From positions 1 to 61,395 of the forward strand of contig DASXVX010000058.1 of the NCBI GenBank assembly GCA_036504075.1: DNA of 61,395 nt. Direction: 5' to 3'. Origin of the DNA: DASXVX01 sp036504075 (GTDB taxonomy: Bacteria > Bacillota > Sulfobacillia > Symbiobacteriales > Symbiobacteriaceae). The position numbers and the translations under genes were made by a program. Shown here in pieces: positions 48,625 to 58,947 of the stretch; the first letter of the stretch is position 1; every line of letters starts with the position of its first letter. The notes under the pieces were generated by a model. The model had not been told where the DNA came from, did no database searches, and saw only the letters and a list, made by a program, of their open reading frames with translations.

Positions 48625-51600
48625 TCAGCGCAGGGACGCAATGATCCAATTGGCATCCTTGATCAGGTGGTCGGACGCCGCGGGCGTGAGGTGCTGACCC
48701 CGCTGAGCCTCTGCCTCGTTAATGAAGGACTCCAGGTTGTTGATGGCCACGTCCGGCTGCCCCCGGTCTACGGCTGCCTGGGCGGCATCCAGCTTAACCT
48801 GCAGGCTGTGCAGTATCCCGTCCAGGTCGATCCAGCCCATGTCGAACATGCGTCCGGCGTCCCCCCCGGTACTGGCGATCGTGGCGATCACCCGGAATAT
48901 GACCTCCTTGACTGCCACGTTGCCTGCCAGGTCGGTCACTTCCACCCGGAGGGTGTGATTGCCCAGTTCCAGCGAGAAGAGATCAATGGGCACCTGCGGA
49001 TTCAGGGGCTGTCCGTCGAGCTGGACCTTGAGGGTACGCTGCTCTACCCCGGACGTCGCGTCCGTGACAGTGATCTGGGGCTGCAGCATGTCCGAATGCA
49101 CATACTCCTTGGCCAGCGGCGCCGTAATGACAATCTCCGGCGGCTTCCGGTCGATGGTAAAGGAGCGGCTGGCGGTGGGGCCGGTGGCCCCATCGATTTC
49201 GGCATAGGCCTGCAAGGTCCGCGTGCCGTCAGCGGGGACGGTGATCGGCTGATCGTAGTAGAGGGCCGGGGTCCCGCTGTTCCAACTGTAGTAGACCTTG
49301 GCGCCGGGTTCGGAGGGCACCAGGCTGATCACCGGGTTCTGCCGGTACCATTCTGCCTGGTTCTGGTATCCGCTGATCTGGATTTCGACCGTGGGCAGAG
49401 GCAGGACACGCACCTGACCCTGTGCCCGGCTGACCAGCGGTTGGTCGATCCGAGCCTCCAGGAGATGGTCACCGGCCGTTGGCTTGCCGGCGGCAAAGGT
49501 GACCACGCTGTAGCCGTTCAGGGCGACATCCTGGGAGGCGACCGGCCGCCCGTCCATCAGCAGGGCGATCCGGCTGGTGCCGGTACCGACGACGGCCACA
49601 TCCACCTGGACGTCCTGGCCCTCCCGAATCGGGCTCGTCCGGGGTGCGATGCCCAGCAGAGTCGTGCCGTCTACGTCGAAGCGCTGCCGCCCCTCAGCGA
49701 GGGTCAGGCCGTTCCCGAGCAGGCGGTAATGCAGATCGTGGCCGCCGGCGGCGTTCGTGTTCAGCGGCTGGTTGGGAAGCGTCACGATGCTGCGGCCGAC
49801 GGGCAGGTCTTGCGCAAGGGTGCTCCGGAGCAGCTCCTTGCCTGTGGGGCTCGTGACCCACCATTCCACGGTGGTGCCGGCGAGATTGGCAGAGGCTTCA
49901 ACGGTAAGGTTGGCGCCCACCGGGTCGCCGGGATGGTAGCTGGCGGCGTTCATCTGGACACTCTTGACGGCGGCGCCGGGAGCGTCTACCTCGAACCGGT
50001 ACCGCTGTTCCTGTCCATTCAGCGCATAGACGATCTCGTACGTCCCGCGCACCATCGGGTCAGGCAGTCGGAAAGCGAGGTGGAGCGTATCGGCCGGGAC
50101 GTCCTCCGCCGACTGGTAGCCGGGTCCTGCCACCGTCAGCCGGCCCGCTTCCCGGGTAATCACGGTCATGCTGACGATGTCGCCGGGCCGGTAGACCGAT
50201 TGTTCGGTGAACAGGGTCGCGTTGCCGGTGGCGGTCCGCAGCCGGATCGTATTGATGTACAGCGAGCGGCCGCTCTCCAGATAGAGGCCGTAGGAAAGGA
50301 GGGCGTCCTTGTCCCCTGCGGGGACGTCGAACTTAAACGTGGGCTCCATGCCGGCCGGGAAACTGCGGGCGTCGTCGATGCCGGCGCCGCTGACCCGGAT
50401 GGTCATGCCTTCCAGCGACCCCTCGGGCGCCAGCGTGTGACCGGTCACCATGAGGGTAGCCGTCTCGCCCGGCTGGTAGAACGGATGGTCGAACTGGGCC
50501 TCCAGCGTGCCGGCAAAGCCCATCACCTGGTAAGTGAAGGGAGCGGTGACGCCTTCCGACTCCAGGGTGCCGCGCTGTTCGGAAGTGGCGAGGTCCGGGG
50601 GGATGTCGGCGGCCAGGGGAACGACGGCCGTCTGTCCCGGCGTCAGGTGCACCCGCTCCTGGCGCCGGACGATGCCGGGCAGGTTCAGGGTCACCCAGGT
50701 ATCCACCGCCAGGTCGCCCGTGTTGGTGACGTGGCCCGTGAAGGTCGCAGTGGTGCCCACTCCGACCTCGGCCGGGGTCTCGGCCTGCAGATCGAGGCTG
50801 GTGGTGAGGGTGACCGCCTTTTCGACCTGGGCCAGCGACTGCTCGCCGCTCACGGCCTCCACCACCACCGGATAGGTACCGGGTCCGGCGGCGCCGGCGC
50901 TGTCCAGGACTCCCGTGAGATTGGCTTTCTCACCGGGGTCCAGGGCGAAGGGCAGTGTCGCCGTGCTCCAGGGCGTGACGATGCGCACCTGTCCGTCCAG
51001 ATGGTTCTCGCCTGTGTTGGTCAGGGCGATGGGCAGATCGGCGGTGCCGGGAATGCGGTCGCGAATCGTCGCCTGCATGTCGAGGTGGTTCAGAAGCGGA
51101 CGGCGTACGGTCAGTTGGCGCTGCCCCTGCTCTGTGGGGGTCTCCCACATCAGGAGATACTCCCCTTCCGTCAGCGTGAAGGTGACGCTGTCATCCAGAG
51201 TGGCGCCGGGCAGCAGCGTATAGGACCGCTCGGCCGACTGCCCGGCCACGGTGAAGTGGACCGGCAGGGTGGTGGGCAGTTCACCTGTGCTGGTCACGGT
51301 ATACGGGACCGCCACCGGACCTTCCACATAGGTGGCGGTACGGGCCAGCGTGAGACTGGCACGCTCGCCCTGGTGGATGGTGAGCGTCTGGCTCGCCTCC
51401 AGGTCACCGTGAATGACGACCGCAACCGTCGTGTCTGCCTGAATCTGGAGGCTGCGGTGATCGGTGAGCTGCTCGCCCGGCGCCAGATCGATGCTCTTCG
51501 TCTCCCCGGCTACCGCCACGGTCAGGTGGGCCGGAAGCAGGCCGGTGTTGTTCAGATGCACGTTGATGCTGAAGGGATCGCGTCCCACCAGGGTGGGGGC

Positions 51601-54600
51601 GGTCACGTCGTAAGCAACCTCCGGCACGGCGACCTTGACGGATTGAGCCAGGCTGGCGTCCCGGGCGGTGGCAGACAGGGACAGCGAGCCTGCCTCCGTC
51701 GCCTGCGCCGTTGCCGTGTAGGCTTGCTCCTGGCCGGGCTGCAGGGTGAAGGTCTGAGACAGGACGCTTTGCGTGCCCGCCTGCACATCCAGGGTGAAAG
51801 TGCCCGCCACGCTGGTCAGGTTCTTCACCTTACCGGAGAGGGACACCGTGTCGCCCACCCGGTAGATCTCCTTGTCGGTCTGCATGGTGAGCAGGGTCTG
51901 GTCGGCAGCCACGAAGAACGGGTAGCGGGCCGTGCCCAGCACTTGGCCGGTGGGCGCCGTCAGGGTGGCGACGGCGATGTACTTGCCCGGACTGAAGGCC
52001 TGCGCCAGTTTGCTGTATGGCCAGAGGCCATTGGTGGTCACCGGCAGGTTCTGCTCCCAGACCTTGACGGCGTCGCCGGTCTGGAAGACATTGGGTGAGA
52101 CGTCGACGGAACGGTTGGCTGTGGAGCCCCCGGCGTTATCGGCCGCGGAGGTTACGCTGTAGGAGATCGGGCCGGTCACCTCGCCGGTGGCCCGGACCAG
52201 CCAACTTGCTTGTGCCTCGCTGCCCGGGTTCAGACTGCCCACGTTGTAGGTGGGTTGCTGGTTCGGGGCCAGGGTCAGGCCGGTCGGGAGGTTCAGGGTG
52301 GCCCGAACGTTCTGGGCCACGGCCCAGGTGTTGTTGCGGACAAAGGCCTGCACCCAGAAGGGGTTGTCGGCGGGGGAGCAGAGCTGGGCGGGAGCGGTGA
52401 CGACCGTGGAGATCTGTCCGCTGCCGAACCCGACACTGGTGGCGCCGTAGCGGGTCGACAGTTCCATGGTCTCGCCGGGAGCGAGGGCTACCGGGTTCCA
52501 GTAGTAGCCGACGCCGCTGTCGCCTGTCAGACTGTAGCCGGGTTGTACCGTAAAGTTCCAGGCCGTGCTGTAGAGGCGGTACCAGTTGGCAAAGACCAGC
52601 CGGTCCGGCGTCCGCTCGCCCGCAGTGCTGACGATGCCCTGTGCGGCGATCTGCGGAGATTGGAGGCTGTCCACCACGATGAAGTTGTCCGGGACGGCAG
52701 CGCCCAGGAACTCGGTCTCCGTGGTGATGTTCCCCTGGCCCAGCACCCGGAAGGGTGCGCCGTCGTTATAGCCCAGCTGGGTGTCCAGCATGACGCGCGT
52801 ACCGACCTGCTGCGTCGTCGTCCCCGTGTTTTCCACCTGATAGTTGATGCGGACGATGGCGGGGTTACCGTTGGCCTGCACCAACGTCAGGGTCTGGCGC
52901 ACCCGCAGCGAACCATACACCCACGTGCCCACCAGCCCCTTGGCAGTGGCGTCAAAGTGGGGTGGATCCGTCCACTGGCCGCCGCTGCCCAGCAGTACGT
53001 CACTGCCGTTGACCCGGAAGGTGGTGAAGGAGGACCAGGGCGACGGATGCCCGTACAGCAGCTTTTTGTAGTCATCCAGCGTGGAGTCGGGATCGCCCTT
53101 CATGGTGCCGACGGTGAACCGCCCCCCGCCTTCTACCGTGACGTCCATGTACTCGTTGTACATGTACGGATAGTAGTGGTACCAGGGGTTGCTGATCGCC
53201 GGACCCGAGCCGACCCACCCGCCGGTCGCAGTGGCTCTGAGCGTCCCATCGTCTGGCAACGACTGATAGTACGCCTGGCCAAGTAGGGCCTTCTCACGGT
53301 CTTCCGCAGGTGCGGCGGCAACTGAGGAGGCAGCGCTGGTAGAGCTGGAGCAGGAACCGGACGGCGGGGACGTGGCGTAAATCGCCAGGTTGAGGTTGCC
53401 GTTCGCCAGGCTGCCGTTGGTGACGCCGACATCGCCCAGTACGGTGACCGCCTGGTCGTGCAGGTACGAGTCGTGGTCGGTCTGCACGCTGACCGTGCCG
53501 GCTACGCCGTTCACCTGCAGGTTCTGGAAGAAGGCAAAGGGGGTGCTGGTCCCCTGGTTCTGACCGGTCACCGAGAGGACGTAGGCCCCGTTGGCCGCGC
53601 CCGCCGGCAGGGCCAGGGCGATGGCTGCGCTGCCCCCGGCCATCAGGGACGGGGTGGGCGAGGTTTCGGCCACCGTTTTTCCGGCGCTGTCCGTGATCGC
53701 CGCGGTGACCGCAGCGGTGGTGTCAACGCCGCCGGGGTTGTTCAGGTGGAGGTCCAGCGCCTCACCGGCCTGAAGCTGGGTAGCCCCGAGGGTGACCGTA
53801 ACCTGAGAATTGGGCACGGTGAGGGGGAGACTGCGCTCTACCTGCTTGCCGCCCGCATTGACCCGGGCGGTCAGGGTTGCGACGTGGCTGCCCGCAGGCA
53901 GCGCAACGGGCAAGGGCACGTCGAACTGCTGTGTCTGCGACGCTCCGGCCGCGATGTCTGCCGACGTGTCGGCGGCGAACCCGGCATCCGGCAGCGTCAG
54001 GCTGACGGTGGGATTGAGCTGCCAGTACCCGGTATTGCGCACGGTCGCGGTCGCCTTGGCCACGTCCCGGACCCGGTAGGACGGCTTGTCCCAGGCCAGC
54101 TCGCTCTCCAGGCTGGCGGGCAGTACCTTGTCGCCCTTGACCAGGGCCTGACCGGCAGTCGTCACTTCCCAGGCCAGGCGGTAGTCGCCCAGGGTCAAAG
54201 GTCCGCGTTCCATCTGGAAGGATAGGTTCTGTGCGGCACCGTTCGCGATGCTGCCCAGGTTCTGGTCGGCACTCCAGACTTCCGTGCCGGAGGGGTTGGT
54301 CAGGGTGGCGTGCAGTTGTGCCGACGGAAGATTCACCGGACCCTGGTTTTCCACCCGGATTCCCAGGGGCACCTGCGCACCGGGAGAGGTGGGCAGGTTC
54401 AGGCCGACCTGTAGCTTCGGAAGCGGAACACTGAAGGCGGTGGTGGGCTGTCCCACAAACGAACCCAGGGCTGACAGTTGGACGGTGGCCCGGTAGCTGC
54501 CGTAAGGCAGTGGCCCCGTCAACGGGATCGCCGCCTGGTAAGTGCCCCGGGAGGGCAGCAGGAACTGGACGGGTATGGTAGCCTGTTCTGTCCCGGTGCT

Positions 54601-57576
54601 GTCCGTGAGTTTCAGGGTGCCAGTGAGGCTGTACTCCCGGCTGATCCCGTTCAGCGCGGTCAGGGTCAGCGATGGTGTCTCATTCGCCGCGTAATTCTGC
54701 TTCGCCGGGGTCAGTGAGACAGAGGCCTGGGGATATTTCATCCAGAAGCCGCGCTCGACTCTGGCCACGGCGGCGCCGTTCAGCCAGAGAATGCCCCGGA
54801 GCCGATCCAGATCCCGCACCTGCGGGAGCGTATACGTAAACTGCCCCTGGTCATGGGCCGGCACGGTGATCTCCTGCCAGAGGGTCTGGTCCCAGCCCAG
54901 GCCGTGGTGTGGCAGCCCCCAGCTAACCTTGAAGGTTCGGGTGGTATCGGCGTTGTTGAAGACATGGAAGGTGAAGTTGGCAGACTCGCCCTTCAGGTAC
55001 TCCTCCGACTCGCTGGTAACGGTGAGCGAGTACGGTTGACCCTGGTAAGCGAAGCCGCCCGGCGTCTCCTCGAATGCGGCCACGCCGTACTCGGCGGCGG
55101 CCGGAATCGCGGCTAGTTCGTTGCCGTCGGCGTCGAACAGCCTGGCCTCAAGGCGCCAGAGCCCCAGGGGCAGTGTGTCGCCGCCTTCGATGGCGACAGG
55201 CACCGCCATCGGCAGCGTCAGGGTAGAGTCGCCGCCGGCCGGGATCGCCACAGGCCGGGCGAAGCTGTCGTAGGTGGCGCCGTCGGGCCCGATGAGGTCA
55301 AAGTCCGCCTCTACAGCCGGAATCGGCGTCGGATTCGTCAGGTGGGCATCGACATTGACGGTGCCGCCCAGGCGGGTGCGGGGCACGGTCAACTCGGGGT
55401 TCAGCGCCCAGACTGCCAGGTCCCGCATGAGGGCGACCTCGGACGGGGTGCCCTGGCCCAACTGTGCGGCCATGTCCGCGTATGTGGTAGTGGCCAGCAC
55501 CCGCCCATTTCCGTGGGCGTAGGTGAACATCGCCGGCATCCCGGTCAGGGTGCGCCGGAGCAAGACCGTTGACCCGGTCGGCAAGTGGGTGAAGTAGCCG
55601 TCAACGTTGAGCGACAGCAACTCCTCTGGCTGGCCGGTAAGCTGGGGACCGAAGGCCGAGATGGCGGTTGACTTGAAGACGCAGAACAGGTCTTCGTCAT
55701 AGCCATACCCTTCGACTTCGCCGCCCGGCAGGAGGCCAAAGTCCTTCCCCTGGGGCTGGGTGAAGACCACCAAGGTGCCGCCGGCTTCGGTGTACTGGGC
55801 CAGGCGCTCCGCCATCAGCGGCGACTGGCCGAGACCGGAGAACCCGCCGCTGGACACGAAGAGGGCCCGGTACTGCGCTGCGATGGTGGGGGAGAAGTCG
55901 GCGGGCACGACATCGACCTTCACGCCCGCTCCCTGCAGCATGGCGGCCATGGCATCGGAGAACCCGCCCGCCATGACGGCAATGGCGGCGCCGCCAGACT
56001 CGCCGCCGGCGGTGGGATCTTCGAACGCGAAGCCAGCATTGTCATCCGGCTGGCAGGGCGTGTTGCCGGGCGGAATCACCCACTGGCACAACTTCGAGTC
56101 CCACACTTTTGGCCGCTGGTGGCCGCAATTATCGGTGTAGTACTCCTGGGGCGGCAGTTTGGCCTTGGCTGCGCCGGCGCCGGTCCCCAGGTTCTTGCCG
56201 TCCGACTTGCGTTTGATCTTCACGCTCAGGACGTAGCTGCCGGCGTTCCTCATCTGTTCACTGGTGGTCGCCCGGTACGTGCCCTTTCCCGTATGGGTAA
56301 GGGTAGCAGGCTCGCCCATGAACTGGCCTTCGATGGTCTCCTTGTCCGCATTGATATCGACCAGCGGATTCCCCTCTTCCTCCGCCGACCGCACCTCTAC
56401 GGTGAAGGTCGGGGCGGCGCAGCAGGTGTATTCGTCCTGGTCGGGTTTGATCTTGATCATGTAGGTGCCTTTTCGCTTTACAGGCACCTCCGTCTTGGTG
56501 ATATCGGACTCATTAGCGAAGGCGTCCTTGACGTGGAAGGCCACCTTATGAATCTTGCCATCGGTGGGGACATCCTCCTTCTTGACCCGGGCGAAGAAGA
56601 GGTCCTTCGCCGGATTTCCGGAAGAGGTGCCCTGATTGCTGACGTAGCCTTTGTCTGTGGCAGTATTGGCCGTCGCCCCCACCCGAATGGGCATGGACGT
56701 GTTGGTGTGGGAGTCGCCCATGTAGTAGTCGAAGTTGTGCAGTTCGACCTCGCCGCCGTCCTTCAGCTTCAGGACGGCTTTCACAGTATCCAGGTCCTTA
56801 TCGTCGCTTGAGACTTTAAGCCGGACCCAGATATCGTTCTCGTCGATGGGCACATACTTGTTGCCGCTGCTGTCCGTTTCATATAGGGTTTCGGCATCCT
56901 TGTAACCGCCGGACGTGCCCTCCCGGACCTTCATGCTTTCCGGGATGTCCGAGGCGCCCGTATCCAGGCTCGAAAACCAGCGGGTCGGGTTGTCATACTG
57001 GGACGCGCTGCCTACCGGGCAACTGTAGCCGGTAACGTTGCCGTTTTTGTCCTTGATCGTGGTCCAGCCGGCCGGCAGCCTGCCCTTCACCACGCGCAGG
57101 TCCAAGTGGTAGCCGAATACGCTCGTATCGTCCGGCCCGGATTCGCCGATTTTACTACCGGCGTTGACCGTGTCGCCGACGCTGACCGAGATACTGCTCA
57201 GGTGCATATAGACCGTCGCGATGCCCAGCGAAGCGTGGTAGACCACGACCGCCCTGGAGGGGTTGTTGCAGCCGGCAAAGGTGACTTCACCGGCCGCCAC
57301 GGCATTGACGGCAGTCCCTTTGGATGCACTTGTGTCAACCGCGAAGTGGTAACGGGTACCCGTTGTGACGTTTCGGAAGCCAAAGTCAGACTCAATGGCG
57401 GACTTAAAGCTGGAAGCCGCAGGCGACAGCGGCCATTGGAGATTGCCGCCTGCCGCCTGCGTCGGTGCTGGCAGCATCTGCAGCAGCAGCACACAGGCCA
57501 GGACATAGGAGATACCGGCTCTCAGGATTTTTCGAGCAGTGGTGAACAATGTTCGGACAGATTCTTGCCTCGTCAT
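48625..57576 (-). CDS. giant secreted multidomain protein (M23-like, beta-sandwich repeats, FIMAH-like end)
   Basis: A 2983-residue secreted protein in one intact frame. A long signal region (1-41, MLPAPTQA-A) is followed by an M23-type domain (45-165) with H77/D81 and H125, but the usual HxH reads H157-L-D159. A ThuA/amidotransferase-like segment (VMAGGFSDAMAAMLQGAGVKV) is near 590-790. Most of the rest is tens of 90-110-residue beta-sandwich repeats of CARDB, MG or Big type. The C-terminal 85 residues resemble FIMAH (MGWIDLDGILHSLQVKLDAAQ). ATG 57576 lies 8 bases after AAAGGAGAGGT. Probably a surface or matrix protein, perhaps with altered wall-binding or hydrolase activity. Confidence 0.88.
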   Translation of the reverse strand: MTRQESVRTLFTTARKILRAGISYVLACVLLLQMLPAPTQAAGGNLQWPLSPAASSFKSAIESDFGFRNVTTGTRYHFAVDTSASKGTAVNAVAAGEVTFAGCNNPSRAVVVYHASLGIATVYMHLSSISVSVGDTVNAGSKIGESGPDDTSVFGYHLDLRVVKGRLPAGWTTIKDKNGNVTGYSCPVGSASQYDNPTRWFSSLDTGASDIPESMKVREGTSGGYKDAETLYETDSSGNKYVPIDENDIWVRLKVSSDDKDLDTVKAVLKLKDGGEVELHNFDYYMGDSHTNTSMPIRVGATANTATDKGYVSNQGTSSGNPAKDLFFARVKKEDVPTDGKIHKVAFHVKDAFANESDITKTEVPVKRKGTYMIKIKPDQDEYTCCAAPTFTVEVRSAEEEGNPLVDINADKETIEGQFMGEPATLTHTGKGTYRATTSEQMRNAGSYVLSVKIKRKSDGKNLGTGAGAAKAKLPPQEYYTDNCGHQRPKVWDSKLCQWVIPPGNTPCQPDDNAGFAFEDPTAGGESGGAAIAVMAGGFSDAMAAMLQGAGVKVDVVPADFSPTIAAQYRALFVSSGGFSGLGQSPLMAERLAQYTEAGGTLVVFTQPQGKDFGLLPGGEVEGYGYDEDLFCVFKSTAISAFGPQLTGQPEELLSLNVDGYFTHLPTGSTVLLRRTLTGMPAMFTYAHGNGRVLATTTYADMAAQLGQGTPSEVALMRDLAVWALNPELTVPRTRLGGTVNVDAHLTNPTPIPAVEADFDLIGPDGATYDSFARPVAIPAGGDSTLTLPMAVPVAIEGGDTLPLGLWRLEARLFDADGNELAAIPAAAEYGVAAFEETPGGFAYQGQPYSLTVTSESEEYLKGESANFTFHVFNNADTTRTFKVSWGLPHHGLGWDQTLWQEITVPAHDQGQFTYTLPQVRDLDRLRGILWLNGAAVARVERGFWMKYPQASVSLTPAKQNYAANETPSLTLTALNGISREYSLTGTLKLTDSTGTEQATIPVQFLLPSRGTYQAAIPLTGPLPYGSYRATVQLSALGSFVGQPTTAFSVPLPKLQVGLNLPTSPGAQVPLGIRVENQGPVNLPSAQLHATLTNPSGTEVWSADQNLGSIANGAAQNLSFQMERGPLTLGDYRLAWEVTTAGQALVKGDKVLPASLESELAWDKPSYRVRDVAKATATVRNTGYWQLNPTVSLTLPDAGFAADTSADIAAGASQTQQFDVPLPVALPAGSHVATLTARVNAGGKQVERSLPLTVPNSQVTVTLGATQLQAGEALDLHLNNPGGVDTTAAVTAAITDSAGKTVAETSPTPSLMAGGSAAIALALPAGAANGAYVLSVTGQNQGTSTPFAFFQNLQVNGVAGTVSVQTDHDSYLHDQAVTVLGDVGVTNGSLANGNLNLAIYATSPPSGSCSSSTSAASSVAAAPAEDREKALLGQAYYQSLPDDGTLRATATGGWVGSGPAISNPWYHYYPYMYNEYMDVTVEGGGRFTVGTMKGDPDSTLDDYKKLLYGHPSPWSSFTTFRVNGSDVLLGSGGQWTDPPHFDATAKGLVGTWVYGSLRVRQTLTLVQANGNPAIVRINYQVENTGTTTQQVGTRVMLDTQLGYNDGAPFRVLGQGNITTETEFLGAAVPDNFIVVDSLQSPQIAAQGIVSTAGERTPDRLVFANWYRLYSTAWNFTVQPGYSLTGDSGVGYYWNPVALAPGETMELSTRYGATSVGFGSGQISTVVTAPAQLCSPADNPFWVQAFVRNNTWAVAQNVRATLNLPTGLTLAPNQQPTYNVGSLNPGSEAQASWLVRATGEVTGPISYSVTSAADNAGGSTANRSVDVSPNVFQTGDAVKVWEQNLPVTTNGLWPYSKLAQAFSPGKYIAVATLTAPTGQVLGTARYPFFVAADQTLLTMQTDKEIYRVGDTVSLSGKVKNLTSVAGTFTLDVQAGTQSVLSQTFTLQPGQEQAYTATAQATEAGSLSLSATARDASLAQSVKVAVPEVAYDVTAPTLVGRDPFSINVHLNNTGLLPAHLTVAVAGETKSIDLAPGEQLTDHRSLQIQADTTVAVVIHGDLEASQTLTIHQGERASLTLARTATYVEGPVAVPYTVTSTGELPTTLPVHFTVAGQSAERSYTLLPGATLDDSVTFTLTEGEYLLMWETPTEQGQRQLTVRRPLLNHLDMQATIRDRIPGTADLPIALTNTGENHLDGQVRIVTPWSTATLPFALDPGEKANLTGVLDSAGAAGPGTYPVVVEAVSGEQSLAQVEKAVTLTTSLDLQAETPAEVGVGTTATFTGHVTNTGDLAVDTWVTLNLPGIVRRQERVHLTPGQTAVVPLAADIPPDLATSEQRGTLESEGVTAPFTYQVMGFAGTLEAQFDHPFYQPGETATLMVTGHTLAPEGSLEGMTIRVSGAGIDDARSFPAGMEPTFKFDVPAGDKDALLSYGLYLESGRSLYINTIRLRTATGNATLFTEQSVYRPGDIVSMTVITREAGRLTVAGPGYQSAEDVPADTLHLAFRLPDPMVRGTYEIVYALNGQEQRYRFEVDAPGAAVKSVQMNAASYHPGDPVGANLTVEASANLAGTTVEWWVTSPTGKELLRSTLAQDLPVGRSIVTLPNQPLNTNAAGGHDLHYRLLGNGLTLAEGRQRFDVDGTTLLGIAPRTSPIREGQDVQVDVAVVGTGTSRIALLMDGRPVASQDVALNGYSVVTFAAGKPTAGDHLLEARIDQPLVSRAQGQVRVLPLPTVEIQISGYQNQAEWYRQNPVISLVPSEPGAKVYYSWNSGTPALYYDQPITVPADGTRTLQAYAEIDGATGPTASRSFTIDRKPPEIVITAPLAKEYVHSDMLQPQITVTDATSGVEQRTLKVQLDGQPLNPQVPIDLFSLELGNHTLRVEVTDLAGNVAVKEVIFRVIATIASTGGDAGRMFDMGWIDLDGILHSLQVKLDAAQAAVDRGQPDVAINNLESFINEAEAQRGQHLTPAASDHLIKDANWIIASLR

Positions 57577-57715
57577 CGGTTCATACCTCTCCTTTATAGG
57601 ACGCATGTCGGAATGGAAAACCATTTCCGCAGGTACGGCCCAGGCAACTGCTGGGATAGGTATCAGTCCCCAAACATTCGTGCCCACGGACCATAAATGA
57701 GGGAAATATACCACT

Positions 57716-57743
57716 ATTATAACTAACGCGTGCAGAACGACAA
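57716..57743 (-). promoter_or_regulatory. promoter of the giant protein gene
   Basis: On the minus strand TTGTCG (57743-57738), 16 bases and TATAAT (57721-57716). The leader is about 130 bases and holds a CCCAG/CTGGG hairpin. Confidence 0.75.
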
Positions 57744-57786
57744 GTGGATAAGTGTAAAACTACTCGAAATGTCGATTAATTATAAA

Positions 57787-57815
57787 GAGGCCACTCTCGC
57801 CGGGGAAATGGCCTC
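57787..57815. terminator. hairpin upstream of the molybdoenzyme remnant
   Basis: GAGGCCA pairs with TGGCCTC around 15 bases. On the minus strand it is followed by TTTAT, so it may stop minus-strand reading before the giant gene's promoter. Confidence 0.45.
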
Positions 57816-57847
57816 CTGTGTTTGCGCCTTGAGGTGGATTCCAGCTG

Positions 57848-58152
57848 TGGCCGTCGGCAACTTTGGCGCAGCCACCAGATCGACACATATCGTTGGAAGG
57901 GACCTGGTGGTACTGGAAAACCCGCTGGGCAAGAGCGTCAAGGGCCGCATCAATGCCACGGAAACCATCCGGCCCGGCGTCCTCCGCATGGGCATGGGCA
58001 CCGGCGGTCGCTTCAGCCCGGGCCTTGGCAAAACGACAGCTTTCAAGGAGACCACCCCGAACGCCAACTTGCTGGTCGATCCGAAGGCCCACTCTCCCAT
58101 CATGGGCATGCCCTGCTACGCAGACATGGTCGTCAAGATCCGGAAGGCATAG
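57848..58152 (+). pseudogene. C-terminal remnant of a molybdopterin oxidoreductase
   Basis: The reading frame up to 58152 encodes only the molybdopterin dinucleotide-binding end of a DMSO-reductase-family enzyme: DLVVLENPLGKSVKGRINATE, then IRPGVLRMGMGTGG and NANLLVDPKAHSPIMGMP. The preceding 700 or so residues (Fe-S site, catalytic ligand) are missing and the DNA before 57848 is unrelated. The fragment is followed after 12 bases by an intact TorD-like chaperone gene, the normal neighbour of such an enzyme. A deletion between the giant gene and this point is the simplest reading. Confidence 0.75.
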
Positions 58153-58164
58153 GAGGAAACCACG

Positions 58165-58812
58165 ATGCTCGAACTGCTGGGGTCCAGGGCACAGGTGCAC
58201 CGGCTGTTGCGGGACGCTTTCAGCTATCCGCTATCCCAGGCGGCGCTCACGCAACTGGACGCCCTGCAGCCGGACAGCGACGCGGCGCTGCCTCTCCAGG
58301 ACGCGCTGAAGTCCCTGCAGGGGGCCTTGCATGGCCCTCTGCAGGGCGCCGAACTGGTGGAACACCTGAACCGGGAGCATACCCGGCTGATCGCGGGACC
58401 GGGCCTGCCGGCGGCGCCGCCGTACGGGGGGTACTACCGCGACGCGGGCCAGACCTTGTTCGGACCCGAGACACAGGCGGTGGCCCGGGCGTATCGGGAA
58501 GCCGGCTATGAGCCGGCCGACGCGGGTATGCCGGCGGACCACATCGTGCTGGAGTTGGAGTTTATGGCGGTGCGGTCGGATGGTCTCGTGGAGGCCCTGT
58601 CCGGCGAGAGGAAGGCCGAAGCACTGGAGGCCCTGGAAACTCAGCGAGGCTTTCTTCGGAACCACCTTCTGCCGTTCGGGGAGCGTTTCTCGGAGAGCCT
58701 GGCACAGGCGACTTCTGATCCGCTATTCACAGGCCTTTCCGCGGTGTTGTACAACTATCTGGAGTTGGATCAATTGCTGCTGGCTGATGTCGATGAACGA
58801 TTGCGCGTATAA
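58165..58812 (+). CDS. TorD/DmsD-like molybdoenzyme chaperone
   Basis: A 215-residue all-helical cytosolic chaperone of the TorD family, which binds the Tat signal and apo-form of molybdoenzymes during cofactor insertion. Family features are the N-terminal helix pair, REHTRLIAGPGLPAAPPYGGYYRD (equivalent of the YxxLF...PPY segment), the MPADHIVLELEFMAVR stretch and a late RGFLRNHLLPFGERFSESL. AGGAGGAAACC precedes the ATG. Its presumed client gene next door is reduced to a fragment, so it may serve an enzyme elsewhere in the genome or be on its way to loss. Confidence 0.88.
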   Translation: MLELLGSRAQVHRLLRDAFSYPLSQAALTQLDALQPDSDAALPLQDALKSLQGALHGPLQGAELVEHLNREHTRLIAGPGLPAAPPYGGYYRDAGQTLFGPETQAVARAYREAGYEPADAGMPADHIVLELEFMAVRSDGLVEALSGERKAEALEALETQRGFLRNHLLPFGERFSESLAQATSDPLFTGLSAVLYNYLELDQLLLADVDERLRV

Positions 58813-58821
58813 AAGGTTAAG

Positions 58822-58867
58822 GAAAGAGGTTGGATGATCGCCAATTGGGCGAAATCCAACCTCTTTC
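58822..58867 (+). terminator. terminator after the TorD-like gene
   Basis: GAAAGAGGTTGGAT pairs with ATCCAACCTCTTTC around about 18 bases, 10 bases after the stop. Confidence 0.8.
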
Positions 58868-58947
58868 GTCTGACAAGGCACACTTCGTCGGAACAAGTTA
58901 GGTGTGAGGATCTGTAGCTACGTCATTATTACGTTCACCAAACAATT

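Noticed and set aside
48409..52098. 1229-codon plus-strand open frame
   Set aside because: Antisense to the giant secreted protein; no ribosome site, and its composition (Gly/Arg/Gln-rich) is that of a reverse-frame artefact of high-GC coding DNA.
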